Position numbers and translations under genes: made by a program. The notes under the pieces are model-generated. The model saw only the letters and a list, made by a program, of their open reading frames with translations. It had not been told where the DNA came from and did not search any database. From Rhodobacteraceae bacterium UBA996 (GTDB lineage Bacteria > Pseudomonadota > Alphaproteobacteria > Rhodobacterales > Rhodobacteraceae), in NCBI GenBank assembly GCA_002291955.1, contig DBBA01000253.1:1-8039 (forward strand): a DNA stretch of 8,039 nt, in the 5' to 3' direction. Positions 1 to 6,690 of the stretch are shown one piece after another. The first letter of the stretch is position 1; every line of letters starts with the position of its first letter.

Positions 1-1
1 T

Positions 2-253
2 GGTCCGGCCTGGACGGCGGATGCCGGTCCGGTGCGGGGCGGGGGCCGCGGGCCCGAGGGATCGGGTCCGCCCGGGCAGTCGGGCGACGGACCGGGCAAC
101 GCGGGCGGGAATGGCGGCGGTGGTGGCGAGGGCGGCGGGAATGGCAATGCTGGCGGTGGCGGTGGCGGGAACGGAGGCGGGAACGGCAACGGTGGGGGCA
201 ACGGCGGGGGCAACGGCGGGGGCAACGGAAACGGTGGCGGCAACGGCGGCTGA
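2..253 (+). CDS. Gly/Asn-rich low-complexity protein, C-terminal part (5' truncated)
   Basis: The frame is open from the first bases of the window to a TGA at 251-253, so this is the tail of a gene that starts upstream. The internal GTG at 32 is a possible start but has no convincing ribosome binding site. The visible part (about 83 residues) begins with a Gly/Pro/Arg-rich stretch and then becomes almost pure Gly and Asn, built of GGGN and GN units. There is no catalytic motif, and no Asp at the positions that would make RTX-type calcium repeats. Such tails are usually flexible and often belong to exported proteins, but the rest of the protein, including any signal peptide, is outside the window. 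It lies 56 bases ahead of the response regulator on the same strand and could be in the same transcript. Function is unknown. The Gly/Asn frame was preferred over the overlapping Ala/Thr-rich frame because its stop sits just after the repeat and it fits a known type of low-complexity protein; this choice is not certain. Confidence 0.5.
   Translation, partial: GPAWTADAGPVRGGGRGPEGSGPPGQSGDGPGNAGGNGGGGGEGGGNGNAGGGGGGNGGGNGNGGGNGGGNGGGNGNGGGNGG
191..250 (+). repeat. 12-bp tandem repeat encoding GGGN units
   Basis: Three consecutive 12-base units (191-202, 203-214, 215-226) follow the pattern GGYGGGGGCAAC; the second and third are identical and the first differs at one base. A 6-base half unit (GGAAAC, 227-232), a variant unit (233-244) and a final GGCGGC follow. 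Less regular GGN units extend upstream to about 110. The unit length is a multiple of three, so gain or loss of units would change protein length without shifting the frame. Confidence 0.8.
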
Positions 254-309
254 CGTGGCATGAGGGACGGGTCTGCGGGCGCGCGTCCTGCTGTCACCAC
301 GGGGATACG

Positions 310-975
310 ATGCGGATCCTGATCGCCGAGGACGACGAGGTGCTGGGCCAGCAGGTGCGCCGGGCCCTGGCTGCGGATGGCCATGCGGTCGATCTGGCCA
401 CGAACGGCGTCGATGCGGCGCATCTGGGCGCGCACGAGCCCTATGACCTGGCGATCCTGGACCTGGGCCTGCCCGTGCTGGACGGCCTGAGCGTCCTGCG
501 GCGCTGGCGCGAGGAGCGGCGCGACATGGCGGTGCTGATCCTGACGGCGCGCGACGGCTGGACCGCCAAGGTGGACGGGCTGGATGCGGGCGCCGACGAC
601 TACATGACCAAGCCCTTCCACATGCCGGAACTGTCGGCCCGGGTGCGTGCGCTGTTGCGGCGCCGGTCGCAGACCGGACCGGCGCTGTTCCGGCATGGCG
701 ATGTCACCGTGGACCCGGCGACGATGCGCTGCCTGCGGGACGGCATGACCGTGGACCTGACGGCGCAGGAGGCGGCGGTGCTGTCGTACCTGTTGCACAA
801 CCTGGGCCGCATGGTCAGCCGGGCCGAGTTGTCGGACCACATCTATGATTATGACGGCGACCGCGATTCCAACACGATCGCGGTGTTCGTGGCGCGGCTG
901 CGCAAGAAGCTGGGCCATGACCTGATCCACACGACCCGCGGGCGCGGCTACATGATCGACGTGCCGGTCGCCTGA
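310..975 (+). CDS. OmpR/PhoP-family response regulator
   Basis: A 221-residue DNA-binding response regulator. The receiver domain (about 1-115) has the acidic pair D8/D9, the phospho-acceptor D51 in the ILDLGLP motif, T79 in the LTAR motif and K101 in the TKPF motif. The C-terminal winged-helix domain (about 125-220) ends in the characteristic TTRGRGYM wing. All key residues are present, so it should be functional. It is predicted to act in the cytoplasm as a transcription factor phosphorylated by the kinase encoded next. The start ATG at 310 is preceded by a GGGGA element about five bases away, a modest ribosome binding site. The stop codon TGA (973-975) overlaps the kinase ATG (975) by one base, so the two are translationally coupled. 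The arrangement and the kinase type resemble PhoP/PhoQ, but the signal and regulon cannot be read from the sequence, so no symbol is given. Confidence 0.95.
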   Translation: MRILIAEDDEVLGQQVRRALAADGHAVDLATNGVDAAHLGAHEPYDLAILDLGLPVLDGLSVLRRWREERRDMAVLILTARDGWTAKVDGLDAGADDYMTKPFHMPELSARVRALLRRRSQTGPALFRHGDVTVDPATMRCLRDGMTVDLTAQEAAVLSYLLHNLGRMVSRAELSDHIYDYDGDRDSNTIAVFVARLRKKLGHDLIHTTRGRGYMIDVPVA

Positions 976-2312
976 TGTCGTCGTTGCGCCGCCGCGCGCT
1001 GGCGGGTGGACTGGCCTTTGCCGCGGCGACCTTCGTGCTGGGCGGGCTTGCCATTCTTCTGGTGTTCGAGCGGATCGCCACGGCCCGTTTCGATGCCGCG
1101 CTGGCCGAGCGGCATGGTCAGATGGTGGCGGCGGTTGCCGTGGCGGGCGGGGCGCCGGGTGCGGGCATGCTGGACCCGGCCTATGGCCAGCCGCTGTCGG
1201 GGCGGTACTGGCAGGTGGCGGGACCGGGGGGGGTGATGGTCACCTCGCCGTCGCTGTTCGACGGGGTGCTCGCGCCACCTGCGGGCGGACCGGAGCCGCG
1301 CCTGTGGACCGGACCGGGCCCCGAGGGGGCGGACGTGCCGGTGCGCGGGATGGTCCGGGCCGTGACGCTGGAGGACGGGGCGGTCTGGACGGTGATGGTG
1401 GCCGAGGACCTTGCGGCGCTGGCGGCCGACCGGGCCGAGATGCGGCGCAGTCTGGGGGTGACGCTGGCGCTTCTCGGGCTGACCGGGGTGGGCGGGGCGC
1501 TGGTGCTGATCTCGTCGGTGCTGCGGCCGCTGACCCGGCTGCGGTCGGATGTGATGCGGCGCTGGGACGATGCGGCGGCAGGGCGGATCGACCCGGCCCC
1601 CTATCCCGACGAGGTGGCGCCGCTGGTGACCGACCTGAACCGGCTGATCGACCGCAGCCGCGAGACGCTGGACCGGTCGCGGCGGCAGGCGGCGGACATG
1701 GCACATGCGCTGAAGACCCCGTCGGCGGTGCTGCGCAATGCGTTGCAGGACCTGCGCGCCGCGGGGGCCGATGTGACCACCGCCGAGGATGCGCTGGCCC
1801 GGATCGACGCGCAGGTGGCGCGGTCGCTGGCGCGGCAGCGGGCGGCCCATGCGGCGGCGGGGATCGGCGTGCGGGCGGACCTGGCCGAGGCGATGGCGCG
1901 GCTGGCGCGGCTGTTCGCCGGGCTGTCGGCGCGGGCGGACAAGCGGTTCGAGATGGGCCCGGTGCCCGCCGCCGATCTGCCGGTGGACCGGCAGGACCTG
2001 GAGGAGATGGTGGGCAACCTGCTGGACAACGGCGTGAAGTGGGCGCGCGGGCGGATCGCGCTGGCCTGTGCCGTCGAAGCCGATCTGGTGCGGATCGTGG
2101 TCGAGGATGACGGGCCGGGCATCCCCGAGGCCGCGCGGCGGGATGCGCTGCGGTCGGGGACGCGGCTGGACACGGCGGTGCCGGGCACCGGGCTGGGGCT
2201 GGCCATCGCGTCGGACCTGGCGCAGGCCTATGGCGGGGCGCTGGACCTGGGGCAGTCGGCCCGGCTGGGCGGGCTGGCCGCGACCGTGACGCTGCCGCGG
2301 CGCCGGGTGTAG
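975..2312 (+). CDS. Membrane sensor histidine kinase, PhoQ-like H-box
   Basis: A 445-residue sensor kinase, partner of the preceding regulator. A first membrane segment (about 8-30) and a second (about 160-182) flank a periplasmic sensor region of roughly 130 residues with no recognised ligand-binding motif. A HAMP-like linker (about 183-230) leads to the dimerisation/phosphoacceptor helix with H244 in HALKTP, the PhoQ-style form rather than the common HELRTP. The ATPase domain has the N box around N348/N352 (GNLLDNGVKWA), the G1 box DDGPGIP (378-384) and the G2 box GTGLGLA (404-410). All catalytic elements are present. Length is normal for the family. The gene contains a run of eight G at 1226-1233 inside the sensor region. 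It ends seven bases from the stop codon of the convergent alpha-glucosidase gene. The inducing signal is unknown; the close link to a Gly/Asn-rich protein gene upstream may be relevant. Confidence 0.93.
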   Translation: MSSLRRRALAGGLAFAAATFVLGGLAILLVFERIATARFDAALAERHGQMVAAVAVAGGAPGAGMLDPAYGQPLSGRYWQVAGPGGVMVTSPSLFDGVLAPPAGGPEPRLWTGPGPEGADVPVRGMVRAVTLEDGAVWTVMVAEDLAALAADRAEMRRSLGVTLALLGLTGVGGALVLISSVLRPLTRLRSDVMRRWDDAAAGRIDPAPYPDEVAPLVTDLNRLIDRSRETLDRSRRQAADMAHALKTPSAVLRNALQDLRAAGADVTTAEDALARIDAQVARSLARQRAAHAAAGIGVRADLAEAMARLARLFAGLSARADKRFEMGPVPAADLPVDRQDLEEMVGNLLDNGVKWARGRIALACAVEADLVRIVVEDDGPGIPEAARRDALRSGTRLDTAVPGTGLGLAIASDLAQAYGGALDLGQSARLGGLAATVTLPRRRV

Positions 2313-2333
2313 GGCTGGCTCAGGGTGCCAGCC
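2313..2333. terminator. Hairpin at the convergent 3' ends, possible bidirectional terminator
   Basis: GGCTGGC (2313-2319) and GCCAGCC (2327-2333) form a perfect 7-bp GC-rich stem with a 7-base loop. It starts at the base after the kinase stop codon and runs over the last codons of the alpha-glucosidase gene on the other strand, so it sits at the 3' end of both genes. There is no T run on either side, so it is not a classic intrinsic terminator; it could slow polymerase or protect mRNA ends. Confidence 0.4.
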
Positions 2334-3906
2334 ACGCGAAGCCCCAGGGACCAAGGGTCAGCGTCTCCGGGCTGGCGGTCGCGCTGCGGTGCGGTCCGGC
2401 GAGCGGGCCCCCGAGGGGCAGGGTGACGGGCGACGGCCCCAGGTTGAAGGCACAGGTGACGGCGCCCGCCCCCGTACCGCGGGTGAAGGCCAGCACCGGG
2501 TCGGGCGTGTCGCGGAACGCGATGTCGCCGGTCCGCAGGGCCGGTGTGGCCCGGCGGAAGGCCAGCATCTCGCGGTAGAAGGCGAGGACCGAGGTCGGAT
2601 CGGCCGCCTGCCGGTCCACCGCGCGGGCGGCTTGCGGGGGCTTCACCGGCAGCCAGGGCGTGCCGGTGGTGAACCCGCCATGGGGCGCGGCGGCTTCCCA
2701 GACCATCGGTGTGCGGCAGCCGTCGCGGCCCTTGTAATCCGGCCAGAACTTCAACCCCGGTGGATCGAGGATCTCCTCGAACGCAAGCTCGGTCTGGGTC
2801 TGGCCCAGCTCCTCGCCCTGGTAGAGACAGACCGAGCCCTTGAGCGACAGCAGCACCGCCGCGGCAAGGCGCGCCACGGCGTCGCTGTCAGCCCCGGGCG
2901 GGGTCCAGCGGGTGGCGTGGCGGATCACGTCGTGGTTCGAGAACGCCCAGGACGGCCAGCCGTCCGGCGCTTGGGCGAAGAACCCCTCCACGCATTTGCG
3001 GATGTGGGCGGGGGTGAAGTCGTTGCCCAGCATCTCGAACGAATAGGCCATGTGCAGGCGGTCGCCGCCGCGGGTGTATTCCCCCATGATGCGGTTGGCG
3101 CCCATGCCCTCGCCGACCTCGCCCACGCTGAAGGCACTGTGGCGGTCGAGAAGCTTGCGCACCCGCTGCAGGAAGCCCACGACCTGCGGCTGGGTCTTGT
3201 CGTGCAGGTGGTCCTGCACGTCATAGGGGTTGGCCCAGTTCTGCGGCACCTCGCCCCGCTTGGGCGGGTTGTCGCGGAGCTGGACGTCGTGGAACGGGTA
3301 GTTGATGCTGTCCAGCCGGAACCCGTCGATCCCGCGGTCGAGCCAGAAGGCCATCGCGTCCAGTACCGCGTCCACCACGGCAGGGTTGTGGAAGTTCAGT
3401 TGCGGCTGCGAGGGCAGGAACGAGTGCATGTAGTACTGGCGGCGGCGCGAATCCCAGGTCCAGGCGGGGCCGCCGAACACGCTCAGCCAGTTGTTCGGCG
3501 CGGTGCCGTCGGGTTTTGCATCCGCCCAGACGTACCAGTCGGCCTTGGCCGCCGTGCGCGACTGGCGGCTGTCCATGAACCAGGCGTGGCGGTCGGACGT
3601 ATGGCTGGGCACCTGGTCGATGATGACCTTGAGGCCGAGCGCGTGGGCGCGCGCCACCAGCGCGTCGAAATCCTGCAGCGTGCCGAAGATCGGGTCCACG
3701 CCGCAGTGATCCGAGATGTCATAGCCCATGTCGGCCTGGGGCGAGGTGAAGAACGGCGAGATCCAGATGGCATCGACGCCGAGCCCCGCCACATGGGGCA
3801 GGCGGCGGGTGATGCCTGCGAGCGTGCCGATGCCGTCGCCACGGTCGTCCTGAAAGGACCGGGGGTAGATCTGGTAGATGACGTGGGCCTTCCAGTCCTC
3901 GGCCAT
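2320..3906 (-). CDS. aglA: GH13 alpha-glucosidase (AglA-like)
   Basis: A 528-residue cytoplasmic glycoside hydrolase of family 13, of the type that releases glucose from the non-reducing end of short alpha-glucosides such as maltose, sucrose or trehalose. No signal peptide is seen. It opens with the typical IYQIYPRSF strand. Conserved region I is DQVPSHTS (D97, H102), region II GFRLDSINY gives the nucleophile D199, region III VGEVGE gives the acid/base E263, and region IV SNHD gives the transition-state D326. YQGEELG (362-368) and GCRTPMVW (396-403) are typical of alpha-glucosidase and oligo-1,6-glucosidase subfamilies. The DQVxSHTS form of region I resembles rhizobial AglA. Length is close to the family norm. 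The start is supported by AGGGGG a few bases before the ATG. It is divergent from galE. No alpha-glucoside transporter or LacI-type regulator gene lies next to it, unlike the usual agl operon, so the symbol and exact substrate are less certain than the enzyme class. Confidence 0.9.
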   Translation of the reverse strand: MAEDWKAHVIYQIYPRSFQDDRGDGIGTLAGITRRLPHVAGLGVDAIWISPFFTSPQADMGYDISDHCGVDPIFGTLQDFDALVARAHALGLKVIIDQVPSHTSDRHAWFMDSRQSRTAAKADWYVWADAKPDGTAPNNWLSVFGGPAWTWDSRRRQYYMHSFLPSQPQLNFHNPAVVDAVLDAMAFWLDRGIDGFRLDSINYPFHDVQLRDNPPKRGEVPQNWANPYDVQDHLHDKTQPQVVGFLQRVRKLLDRHSAFSVGEVGEGMGANRIMGEYTRGGDRLHMAYSFEMLGNDFTPAHIRKCVEGFFAQAPDGWPSWAFSNHDVIRHATRWTPPGADSDAVARLAAAVLLSLKGSVCLYQGEELGQTQTELAFEEILDPPGLKFWPDYKGRDGCRTPMVWEAAAPHGGFTTGTPWLPVKPPQAARAVDRQAADPTSVLAFYREMLAFRRATPALRTGDIAFRDTPDPVLAFTRGTGAGAVTCAFNLGPSPVTLPLGGPLAGPHRSATASPETLTLGPWGFAWLAP

Positions 3907-3956
3907 GCTAACCCCCTGTTTACCGGCTTACCCTAGCGGGAATGGCGGGGGTTTCC

Positions 3957-3975
3957 AGCGGCAGGCCCTGCGGCT
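3957..3975. promoter_or_regulatory. Imperfect palindrome between divergent aglA and galE, possible operator
   Basis: The 19-base element AGCGGCAGGCCCTGCGGCT has arms AGC-x-GCAGG and CCTGC-x-GCT around a central C at 3966, with one mismatch per arm pair. It lies in the 99-bp space between two divergent genes, where a regulator could act on either. No strong sigma-70 boxes were found near it on either strand, and GC-rich DNA yields such palindromes by chance, so this is a weak call. Confidence 0.27.
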
Positions 3976-4005
3976 AGCAACAGGCGGGACAACAGGAGGC
4001 GGCGC

Positions 4006-4989
4006 ATGGATCGGGTTCTGGTGACCGGGGGTGCGGGCTATATCGGCGCGCATGCCTGCAAGGCGCTGGCGCGGGCGGGGTTCCTGCCGGTGGCGTTCGA
4101 CAACCTGTCCACCGGGCACCGGGCGGCGGTGAAGTTCGGCCCGCTCGCGCAGGGTGACCTGATGGACCGTGCGAGCATCGACGCGGCGCTGGCGGAGCAT
4201 CGCCCCGTGGCCGTCCTGCATTTCGCCGCGCTGTCGCTGGTGGGCGAATCCATGCGCAACCCCGGGCGCTACTGGCGCGAAAACCTGGGCGGCGCGCAGA
4301 ACCTGATCGAGGCGGCGATTGCCGCGGGCGTGCCGCATTTCGTGTTCTCCTCGACCTGCGCCACCTATGGCGACCAGGATGGCGTGGTGCTGACCGAGGA
4401 TACGCCGCAGCGCCCGATCAACGCCTATGGCGCGTCCAAGCGCGCGATCGAGGACATGCTGGTGAACTTCGCCGCAGTGAACCCGCTGAACACGGTGATC
4501 TTCCGCTACTTCAACGTGGCGGGCGCCGACCCGGATGGCGAGGTCGGCGAGGCGCATGATCCCGAGACGCACCTGATCCCGCTGCTGATCGACGCGATCG
4601 ACGGGCGGCGGCCGCCGCTGACGGTGTTCGGGCAGGACTATGCCACCCGCGACGGGACCTGCGTGCGCGACTATGTGCACGTCAGCGATCTGGTCGATGC
4701 CCATGTGCTGGGTCTGCGCCGGGTCATGGGGGGTGGGGGCAACGGCGTGTTCTGCCTGGGCACCGGGTCGGGCTTCACCGTGCGCGAGGTGATCGACGCC
4801 GCGGCGCGGGTGACGAACCGGGACGTGCCGGTGGTGATGGGCGAACGGCGCCCCGGTGATGCCGCAGCGCTGGTCTGCGGCAGCGAACGCGCGGTGCGCG
4901 AGTTGGGCTGGCGGCCCGCGCGGTCGGACCTGCCGACCATGATCCGCGATGCCTGGGGCTGGGCGCGGGGCCCGGGTTACCGCGGATGA
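4006..4989 (+). CDS. galE: UDP-glucose 4-epimerase
   Basis: A 327-residue short-chain dehydrogenase-like epimerase that interconverts UDP-glucose and UDP-galactose using bound NAD. It links galactose use to synthesis of exopolysaccharide and lipopolysaccharide precursors in the cytoplasm. The Rossmann NAD motif TGGAGYIG is at 7-14. FDNLSTGH (31-38) follows the second beta strand. FSSTCATYG (114-122) carries T117 at the catalytic Ser/Thr position, the form common in GalE/ExoB. The catalytic YxxxK is Y141/K145 (NAYGASK). FRYFNVAGA (166-174), the RDGTCVRDYVHVSDL stretch (215-229) and ERRPGDAA (280-287) are sugar-nucleotide binding hallmarks of this family. The start is well supported by AGGAGG (3994-3999) six bases ahead of the ATG. 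Length is normal. ExoB would be an equally fair name if it serves polysaccharide synthesis. The next gene starts 54 bases downstream, probably from its own promoter. Confidence 0.95.
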   Translation: MDRVLVTGGAGYIGAHACKALARAGFLPVAFDNLSTGHRAAVKFGPLAQGDLMDRASIDAALAEHRPVAVLHFAALSLVGESMRNPGRYWRENLGGAQNLIEAAIAAGVPHFVFSSTCATYGDQDGVVLTEDTPQRPINAYGASKRAIEDMLVNFAAVNPLNTVIFRYFNVAGADPDGEVGEAHDPETHLIPLLIDAIDGRRPPLTVFGQDYATRDGTCVRDYVHVSDLVDAHVLGLRRVMGGGGNGVFCLGTGSGFTVREVIDAAARVTNRDVPVVMGERRPGDAAALVCGSERAVRELGWRPARSDLPTMIRDAWGWARGPGYRG

Positions 4990-4993
4990 CCGC

Positions 4994-5022
4994 TTGGCGG
5001 ATGCGCCCGCGCGTGGGATAGT
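4994..5022 (+). promoter_or_regulatory. Candidate sigma-70 promoter ahead of the DUF6484 gene
   Basis: TTGGCG (4994-4999) and GATAGT (5017-5022) each match the consensus -35 and -10 boxes at four of six positions and are separated by exactly 17 bases. Transcription would start near 5029, just ahead of the AGGAGG ribosome binding site (5031-5036), leaving a short leader. This would also rule out the upstream in-frame ATG at 5023 as the start. The call rests on visual matching only. Confidence 0.35.
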
Positions 5023-5043
5023 ATGCGAGCAGGAGGGCAGCCG

Positions 5044-5463
5044 ATGGATGTGCGCGACCGGATCGAAGGCGTCGTGATCGGGATGCTCCTGGGGTTCGAG
5101 GGGACCGCGCCGCTGGTGGTGTTCCCCGGCAACCAGTCCGACCATGCCATCCCGGCCCGCAGCCTGTGCCGCCTGACCGCCGAGGATGCGGGGTCCGAGG
5201 TGGCGCTGTTGTTCGAGGACGGCGACCGCGCGCGGCCGCTGATCGTGGGGCGCATCGTGGAACCGGCCAAGGGCGATGCCGCGACGGTCGTGCATGACGG
5301 CCAGACGGTGAAGCTGACCGCGACCGAACGGATCGAGTTGCGCGTCGGCAAGGCCGCCATCGTGATGGAGAAGGACGGCCACGTGACGATCCGCGGCACC
5401 TACCTTGTCAGCCACGCCAGCGCCGCCAACCGCATCCGCGGCGGGTCGGTGAACCTGAACTGA
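5044..5463 (+). CDS. DUF6484 domain protein, T6SS-associated
   Basis: A 139-residue protein with no signal peptide or membrane segment. Residues about 7-74 match the DUF6484 pattern I know from type VI secretion cargo clusters: IGMLLGFEG, then PLVVFPGN, PARSL, and VALLFEDGDRARPLIVGRI. Residues about 85-139 look like the beta-rich tail of VgrG/gp5 spike proteins, ending in VTIRGTYLVSHAS and NRIRGGSVNLN. The ATG at 5044 was chosen over an in-frame ATG at 5023 because AGGAGG (5031-5036) lies seven bases ahead of it. The stop TGA (5461-5463) overlaps the next start by one base, so the pair is coupled. The family's molecular role is not established; a spike-associated or cargo-adaptor role is inferred from its gene neighbours. 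No functional link to galE upstream is apparent. Confidence 0.8.
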   Translation: MDVRDRIEGVVIGMLLGFEGTAPLVVFPGNQSDHAIPARSLCRLTAEDAGSEVALLFEDGDRARPLIVGRIVEPAKGDAATVVHDGQTVKLTATERIELRVGKAAIVMEKDGHVTIRGTYLVSHASAANRIRGGSVNLN

Positions 5464-5834
5464 TGGGCGCCGCGCCGAAGGCCCCCGTTCGTGCGCCCGT
5501 GATCGAGGAGATCGTGCGCCAGCACGCCGAACAGGCCGCGTTCCTGTGGACGGTCTACGACAAGGCGCTCCTCGATCCCGCCGACAACCCCGACATGGAC
5601 GCCGAGCGGCTGGCGCGACTGGTCGAGCGGCTGGAGGCGTTCCTGGACGGAGTCCGCGTGGCGGGCGCGGACGGCCTGCGCATCGCCGAGGAGCGGTTCA
5701 AGGAGTTCCCCGAGGCGGGGGAGCTGTTCGTCCTGCGGATGCTGGCGGCGGAGCGGCCGATCGCGGTGGCAGAGTTGGACCTCGGCCGGGTGCGGGCGTA
5801 CCTGGCGGAAAAGCTGGGTGCAAAGCTCGACTAG
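5463..5834 (+). CDS. Short TIGR02270-type protein (N-terminal region only), T6SS-associated
   Basis: A 123-residue protein, translationally coupled to the DUF6484 gene through TGATG (5461-5465). Residues about 12-98 carry the signature of the TIGR02270 N-terminal region: IVRQHAEQAAFLW (17-29), then a helix with LARLVERLEAFLDGVRVAG (50-68) and a following FPEAGELFVLRMLAAE stretch (82-97). Full members of that family are several hundred residues long with HEAT-like helical repeats after this region; these repeats are missing here. Short forms of this family are known, so it may be a natural short member, but it could also be a gene cut down by insertion of the neighbouring cassette. It is alpha-helical and presumably cytoplasmic. 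Its TAG stop overlaps the stop of the convergent propeller gene in a shared CTAG (5831-5834). A role near T6SS spike or effector genes is known only by association. Confidence 0.75.
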   Translation: MGAAPKAPVRAPVIEEIVRQHAEQAAFLWTVYDKALLDPADNPDMDAERLARLVERLEAFLDGVRVAGADGLRIAEERFKEFPEAGELFVLRMLAAERPIAVAELDLGRVRAYLAEKLGAKLD

Positions 5835-6682
5835 ATGTCGCCGCCGAGGATGCGGGTGTGCGGTATGTCATGGAACGTCGTGCCGTCATAGATCACCAGT
5901 GCGTCATCCGTGAAGGTAGCCAAATGCTTGTCGTCTGCGGTGAGATAGTAGCTCTCAAGGCCGGACAGCTTCGTGAGCGCGCCCGCATCGGTAACGGCGA
6001 ACGTGCCAGCTTCCTGCATGCTCACGATCAGACGGCCCCTGAACGTGCAGATGTCGTGGATCGACTCACCCTCGACGGAATGGTCCTCCCAGCTTCCATT
6101 CCGGTAGAGGAACAGGGTGCCGTTCTCTCCGCCTACAGCGCCGTCGCCGGGTCCGCGAAATGCCACAGCGTGAAGGTCAGCACTCGTCGGCAATTCCTCC
6201 AATGTCGGCGATGTGCCGGGCCGATAGTTGATCAGCTTGCCGCTGGATCCCACGAACAGAAAGTCGTCTGGACCGCGGCGCGCGACCCCGTAGACGTCCG
6301 CCTTGCTGCGCATCTTCAGGCGTGTCCACGTGCCGCCGGGAGTTGCTTCGAAGATATGCCCCTCTTCGCCCATCAGAAAACGCAGGGTATCGTCAAATCC
6401 AGCAAGCTTGATCGTTCCCAGAAGATCGCACTCGGCAACAACGCGCGTGTCCGGTGAAAGGGCAAGGATACGACCGTCCCACGAAGCAGCAAAAACATTC
6501 CCCAAGCTGCCCGCGGACAGGGAAACCAGCCATTCGTTCACTTCCGCCACAAGTCGCACTGTGCTACCCGCAGGATCAGAACAATAATACACGCGTGACA
6601 GATGCTCGCCGGGCGCTTCCAAGTGATAATAGAGCGCAAACAGGCCCGACCCGGGTGCTACAAACGTGTCAACACATTCCAT
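5831..6682 (-). CDS. Seven-repeat beta-propeller-like protein, candidate immunity protein
   Basis: A 283-residue protein without signal peptide or membrane segments. I do not recognise an exact family. The sequence divides into about seven units of 37-42 residues (roughly 11-50, 51-89, 90-128, 129-168, 169-207, 208-244, 245-283). Each has beta-strand patterns such as VFAASWDGRILAL, LRFLMGEEGHIFEA, FLFVGSSGKLINY and GAVGGENGTLFLY. This matches a seven-bladed propeller of the WD40/YCF48-like kind. It starts eight bases after the stop of the PAAR-like toxin gene, with GAGG ahead of ATG 6682; an in-frame ATG at 6712 would overlap the toxin gene by 22 bases and is less likely. Its position directly downstream of a toxin gene, cytoplasmic nature and shared lower GC suggest it binds and neutralises that toxin in the producer. 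That role is inference. Its stop overlaps that of the + strand neighbour. Confidence 0.72.
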   Translation of the reverse strand: MECVDTFVAPGSGLFALYYHLEAPGEHLSRVYYCSDPAGSTVRLVAEVNEWLVSLSAGSLGNVFAASWDGRILALSPDTRVVAECDLLGTIKLAGFDDTLRFLMGEEGHIFEATPGGTWTRLKMRSKADVYGVARRGPDDFLFVGSSGKLINYRPGTSPTLEELPTSADLHAVAFRGPGDGAVGGENGTLFLYRNGSWEDHSVEGESIHDICTFRGRLIVSMQEAGTFAVTDAGALTKLSGLESYYLTADDKHLATFTDDALVIYDGTTFHDIPHTRILGGDI

Positions 6683-6690
6683 GCCAAGCC

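Noticed and set aside
21..263. Ala/Thr-rich frame through the repeat at the left end
   Set aside because: It is the out-of-frame reading of the same 12-base repeats; the Gly/Asn frame is the more usual type of low-complexity protein. The choice is not fully certain.
265..288. Inverted repeat GGACG/CGTCC between the Gly/Asn gene and the response regulator
   Set aside because: It has only a 5-bp stem with a 14-base loop and no T run, so it is not convincing as a terminator or operator.
948..2354. 468-codon open frame on the - strand opposite the histidine kinase
   Set aside because: It is Arg/Pro/His/Gln-rich with no recognisable domain and is fully antisense to a kinase with all catalytic boxes. 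Long antisense frames are expected in DNA this GC-rich.
2389..3936. 515-codon open frame on the + strand opposite the alpha-glucosidase
   Set aside because: It has Arg/Ala/Val/Gly-biased composition without motifs, whereas the - strand frame carries the complete GH13 catalytic set.
5023..5043. In-frame upstream ATG as start of the DUF6484 gene
   Set aside because: The strong AGGAGG at 5031-5036 is placed for ATG 5044 and would lie inside the coding region if 5023 were used.
3928..5415. 495-codon open frame on the - strand across galE and the DUF6484 gene
   Set aside because: It spans two unrelated well-supported + strand genes and is His/Arg/Gln-rich without motifs.
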